Shown: piece by piece, positions 61,479-64,000 of the stretch | How positions within the stretch are numbered: position 1 is the first letter of the stretch | How the letters are laid out: every line of letters starts with the position of its first letter | DNA from: Candidatus Peregrinibacteria bacterium | Lineage (GTDB): Bacteria > Patescibacteriota > Gracilibacteria > UBA1369 > LOWO2-01-FULL-3 | Direction: 5' to 3' | NCBI GenBank assembly: GCA_026395515.1 | Contig: JAPLYN010000005.1 | Location: forward strand, 299,521-363,520 | DNA: 64,000 nt | Notes under the pieces: generated by a model | What the model was told of the DNA's origin: nothing | Databases searched by the model: none | Seen by the model: the letters and a program-made list of their open reading frames with translations, nothing else | Made by a program: the position numbers and the translations under genes

Positions 61479-63689
61479 GCCAGCATTTCTAAAAACTTCA
61501 TCGGCTCTATTCACTTTTATTACACCTTCAATATCCTCTAAACGATTTAACAATTCGTTAAATTGATCAAAGTCATTCATATCTAACAAGAAGTAATCAT
61601 AATGCAATTTATCTTCTCCTCTTTTAATCATAATATCTAAAATATTAATCTTCAATTTGCCCATAACCGCAGCAATATCCTGAATCAAACCTACTCTAGA
61701 AAATACCTCGAGTTTTATACCAACTCTAAATCCATTATCTCTTGCCACGGCTTCATGCCCCTTCCATTCAGCAAAAATAACCTTTTCGCGATTTAAAGTA
61801 TCAACAACTGGACAATTCAATTTATGAATACTTATACGTTTACCACGGCTATTTACATATCCCATAATTGGCTGACCTATTTCAGGCTTACAACAAGCCG
61901 CAATCTTTGCTGGAAAACCTGTCTGTCCACCAACAACAACTTGCTGTTCCAATGGAAGAACTGGCACAACTTTTAGTTTCTTTTTTGTAGCAGCAGATTC
62001 AGCTTTTTCCGTACTCATTCCAGCAGGCAAAATCTTTTCATATGGATATATTTTTTTGACAACATCGGTAGCAAACTTACTTCCACGTCCCACTTCTTCC
62101 AACAAAGCTTCACGCTGACTCAAAGTCAAATTTGCATCTCCAAAATCCTTCAATAGTGAATAATTTTGATCTAGTGGAGGCTTATTCAAACGCTCTAGTT
62201 GAGTATTAATTAATTCCCTACCACTCTTTAAATTTTTATCTTTATGCTGACCACTAAACCAAGCCTTAATTTTATTTTTAGCAAAACCACTCTTAACCAT
62301 TGAAAGCCATTTCACCTTTGGAATAGCATCATTTCTCAAAACAATTTCCACCACGTCTCCATTTTGTAATTGATAATCAAGAGGCACAATCACCCCATTA
62401 ACCTTTGCCGAAATACAGTGATTTCCCACATCCGTATGTACAGCATAAGCAAAATCCAAAGGGATAGCACCAACAGGAAGATCCTTAACTTCACCTCTAG
62501 GAGTAAGTACAAAAATCCTATCCTTGAAAATATCAATTTCAACTTCCTTCATTACATCTGAAGACTCTGAACCAAAAAACTCATGAATTTGCTCGAGACC
62601 ACGAATCCAATCCACATGACGATTCAAATCCTCCATTGAAGAAGATCTATTAGTCTTATAGAGCCAATGCGAAGCAATACCATACTCAGCCTCACGATGC
62701 ATTTTCTCATCTCTAATTTGTATCTCCACGGGCTTATCAAAACCCTTCGGTCCCATTCCCAAGACCACAGTGTGCAAACTTCTATAACCATTAGGTTTTG
62801 GTACGGCTACATAATCCTTAAATCTACTAGAAATAGGTTTCCATTCACTATGAATCAAACCAAGTGCCGCATACAAATGATCATAATTTTCTTTCTCCGG
62901 CAAAATAACTCTAATAGCAAAAAAATCGTATAAATCATAAAGATTTACATATCCTTTCTTCGCCAACTTTGTATAAATACTATAAAAATTTTTAATACGT
63001 CCGTGAACCTCAGCCTCTATTCCTCGAGCTCTCAAAAAAGCTACAAGCTGATCCCTTATAACTTCAATAGGCATACCTTTAGTCTCAGTAAACTCCTTAA
63101 TCTGATCAGTAAGTTTCTCCCACTCTTCAGGATTCAAATATCTAAAAGCCAAATCTTCTAATTGGATTTTAATCTTATAAATACCTAAACGTGAAGCAAT
63201 TGGCACATACACATTCATTGTTTCCTTAGCAAAATGGTAACTTTCAGCAGGACTCATGGCTTGAATCAAATTCTGCATCATGCATAAACGATGAGCCAAC
63301 CAAATCAAAATAACCCTCACATCTTTAGCCAAGGTCATAAACATTTTACGCAAAACTTCAACCTGAGTACCCTTATCATTTTCAGAATACTTAAGCCCAT
63401 AAATTTTTCTCAGAGAATTTAAAATTTCCAAGACATTAGGTCCAAAATTAGTAAGCACAGTGTCCTCACTAATCATCGACATCACAAACAAATCATGCAA
63501 AAGAATAGCCACGATTGTATCTTCATCAGGCTTCAAAGGAAGCAAAATTTCCAAGACACATAAATGAAAATTTTGGCTATTATCTAATGAAGCATACTTT
63601 TCAGTAGCAAAATCGAAAGCTTTCAAAATTCTAGCTTTATCAAAAAGCTTCCTGTAACTACTTATTTTTTCCAGTATTTCCGTACTCAT
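61473..63689 (-). CDS. RelA/SpoT-family (p)ppGpp synthetase with degenerate hydrolase domain
   Basis: Long RSH protein of 738 aa. The N-terminal HD hydrolase domain keeps HD (65-66) but the following Glu-Asp pair is FVMS (68-71), and the usual LADRLHNM reads LAHRLCMM (131-138), so hydrolase activity is probably lost. The synthetase domain looks intact: GRIKNFYSIYTKL, LYDFFAIRV, RFKDYVAVPKPNGYRSLHT (RFKD 289-292), VEIQIR (321-326) and AEYGIASHW. TGS (about 388-450), a CC-containing regulatory domain (IAACCKPEIGQPI) and a C-terminal ACT domain follow. The start is the ATG at 63689; the ATG at 63725 overlaps a TATAAT box. The stop is TGA. Confidence 0.92.
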   Translation of the reverse strand: MSTEILEKISSYRKLFDKARILKAFDFATEKYASLDNSQNFHLCVLEILLPLKPDEDTIVAILLHDLFVMSMISEDTVLTNFGPNVLEILNSLRKIYGLKYSENDKGTQVEVLRKMFMTLAKDVRVILIWLAHRLCMMQNLIQAMSPAESYHFAKETMNVYVPIASRLGIYKIKIQLEDLAFRYLNPEEWEKLTDQIKEFTETKGMPIEVIRDQLVAFLRARGIEAEVHGRIKNFYSIYTKLAKKGYVNLYDLYDFFAIRVILPEKENYDHLYAALGLIHSEWKPISSRFKDYVAVPKPNGYRSLHTVVLGMGPKGFDKPVEIQIRDEKMHREAEYGIASHWLYKTNRSSSMEDLNRHVDWIRGLEQIHEFFGSESSDVMKEVEIDIFKDRIFVLTPRGEVKDLPVGAIPLDFAYAVHTDVGNHCISAKVNGVIVPLDYQLQNGDVVEIVLRNDAIPKVKWLSMVKSGFAKNKIKAWFSGQHKDKNLKSGRELINTQLERLNKPPLDQNYSLLKDFGDANLTLSQREALLEEVGRGSKFATDVVKKIYPYEKILPAGMSTEKAESAATKKKLKVVPVLPLEQQVVVGGQTGFPAKIAACCKPEIGQPIMGYVNSRGKRISIHKLNCPVVDTLNREKVIFAEWKGHEAVARDNGFRVGIKLEVFSRVGLIQDIAAVMGKLKINILDIMIKRGEDKLHYDYFLLDMNDFDQFNELLNRLEDIEGVIKVNRADEVFRNAGL

Positions 63690-63723
63690 TTTTAGCAAAA
63701 AAAATAACGACTCTTGAGAGTAC

Positions 63724-63729
63724 ATTATA
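63724..63729 (-). promoter_or_regulatory. -10 element of the relA-like gene
   Basis: Minus strand TATAAT (63729..63724), 34 bases before the ATG at 63689. No clear -35. Confidence 0.45.
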
Positions 63730-63758
63730 AGACAATCTCATCTACCTTGACCAGCATT

Positions 63759-64000
63759 TTAATTTACTGGAATGATGGCGTTAATATCAGATCCTTTGAT
63801 ATCAAAAACCTTAACGCCCTTAATCAAAGCCTCAGTATTAGTAGAAATATCCTTTGCCCTTGGCTTCATAGCAGCCAAAGAGTTAATAAACATATTTTTT
63901 AAAATATTTTCTGCTCCATATTGAGCTTTAGTCCTAGAAGCCTGATTAGAAGTATCCATAAACAACTGTAAATTGTCATAAGAAGTTTGTCCATAATAAT
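63759..64000 (-). CDS. C-terminal end of an unknown protein (5' end outside window)
   Basis: The minus-strand frame is open from the right edge to a TAA at 63759, giving at least 80 residues and continuing upstream beyond the window. The visible part (QTSYDNLQLFMDTSNQ..., ending KGSDINAIIPVN) shows no family I recognise. A TTG at 63965 could be read as a start, but the frame extends past it to the edge. Confidence 0.5.
   Translation of the reverse strand, partial: YYGQTSYDNLQLFMDTSNQASRTKAQYGAENILKNMFINSLAAMKPRAKDISTNTEALIKGVKVFDIKGSDINAIIPVN

Overview
The window is a dense, AT-rich bacterial chromosome segment carrying mainly housekeeping genes. No mobile element, CRISPR array or rRNA operon is visible, and no stretch over 300 bases lacks a gene. 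Three things suggest a Patescibacteria/CPR-like organism, perhaps on the Peregrinibacteria side: the compactness, the complete lack of Shine-Dalgarno sequences, and several split or archaeal-type enzymes. This placement is an inference, because no 16S gene is present. TGA is used as a stop in at least four genes (M24 peptidase, rpoD, wecA-like, relA-like), which argues against the TGA=Gly code of Gracilibacteria and Absconditabacteria.

Layout. 1-8401: the 3' part of gyrA, a Ca-binding TSP3/PKD surface protein, rpmE, aroC, a histidine-repeat protein, then a tgt-ruvA-M24 peptidase operon. 8391-13074: two small hypothetical genes, glmS, an RluA-type pseudouridine synthase and asnS. 13199-19793: pyk-ruvC-TPR-prepilin peptidase, gpmA, manC and a cupin. 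19818-27274: a fused SecDF carrying inserted parvulin-type domain(s), tRNA-Arg(UCG), two hypothetical genes, priA and trpS. 27389-31661: pyrG, a protein with two GspF/PilC-like N-terminal domains, a divergent Lgt homologue and a small membrane protein. 31755-39112 (minus strand): a probable run ribF(kinase only)-murE-truB-wecA-dnaG-rpoD-greA, ending at a bidirectional terminator. 39171-41000: an O-antigen-ligase-like protein and an archaeal-type triosephosphate isomerase. 41117-52719: two giant adjacent genes of unknown function (2207 and 1649 aa). 52829-64000: holA, an SLH-domain protein, a TrmB-like regulator, a DUF2164-like protein, gatC-gatA, a RibL-like nucleotidyltransferase, ftsX, recO, a relA-like gene with a degenerate hydrolase domain, and the 3' end of another gene.

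How the genes fit together. Glycolysis (tpiA, gpmA, pyk), replication and repair (gyrA, dnaG, priA, holA, ruvA, ruvC, recO), translation (asnS, trpS, gatCA, tgt, truB, rpmE) and envelope building are all represented. The envelope genes are glmS, murE, wecA-like, manC plus cupin, the ligase-like gene, the SLH protein, secDF and the prepilin peptidase. Together they point to a cell with peptidoglycan, a surface polysaccharide and an SLH-anchored protein coat. FMN/FAD synthesis appears to be split between a stand-alone riboflavin kinase and a RibL-like adenylyltransferase.

The clearest system-level signal is in translation initiation. None of about 50 inspected starts has a Shine-Dalgarno sequence. 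At least eight genes have a -10 hexamer ending exactly six bases before the ATG, the geometry expected for leaderless mRNAs. This geometry also corrects several starts, because some apparent upstream TTG/GTG starts lie inside promoter hexamers.
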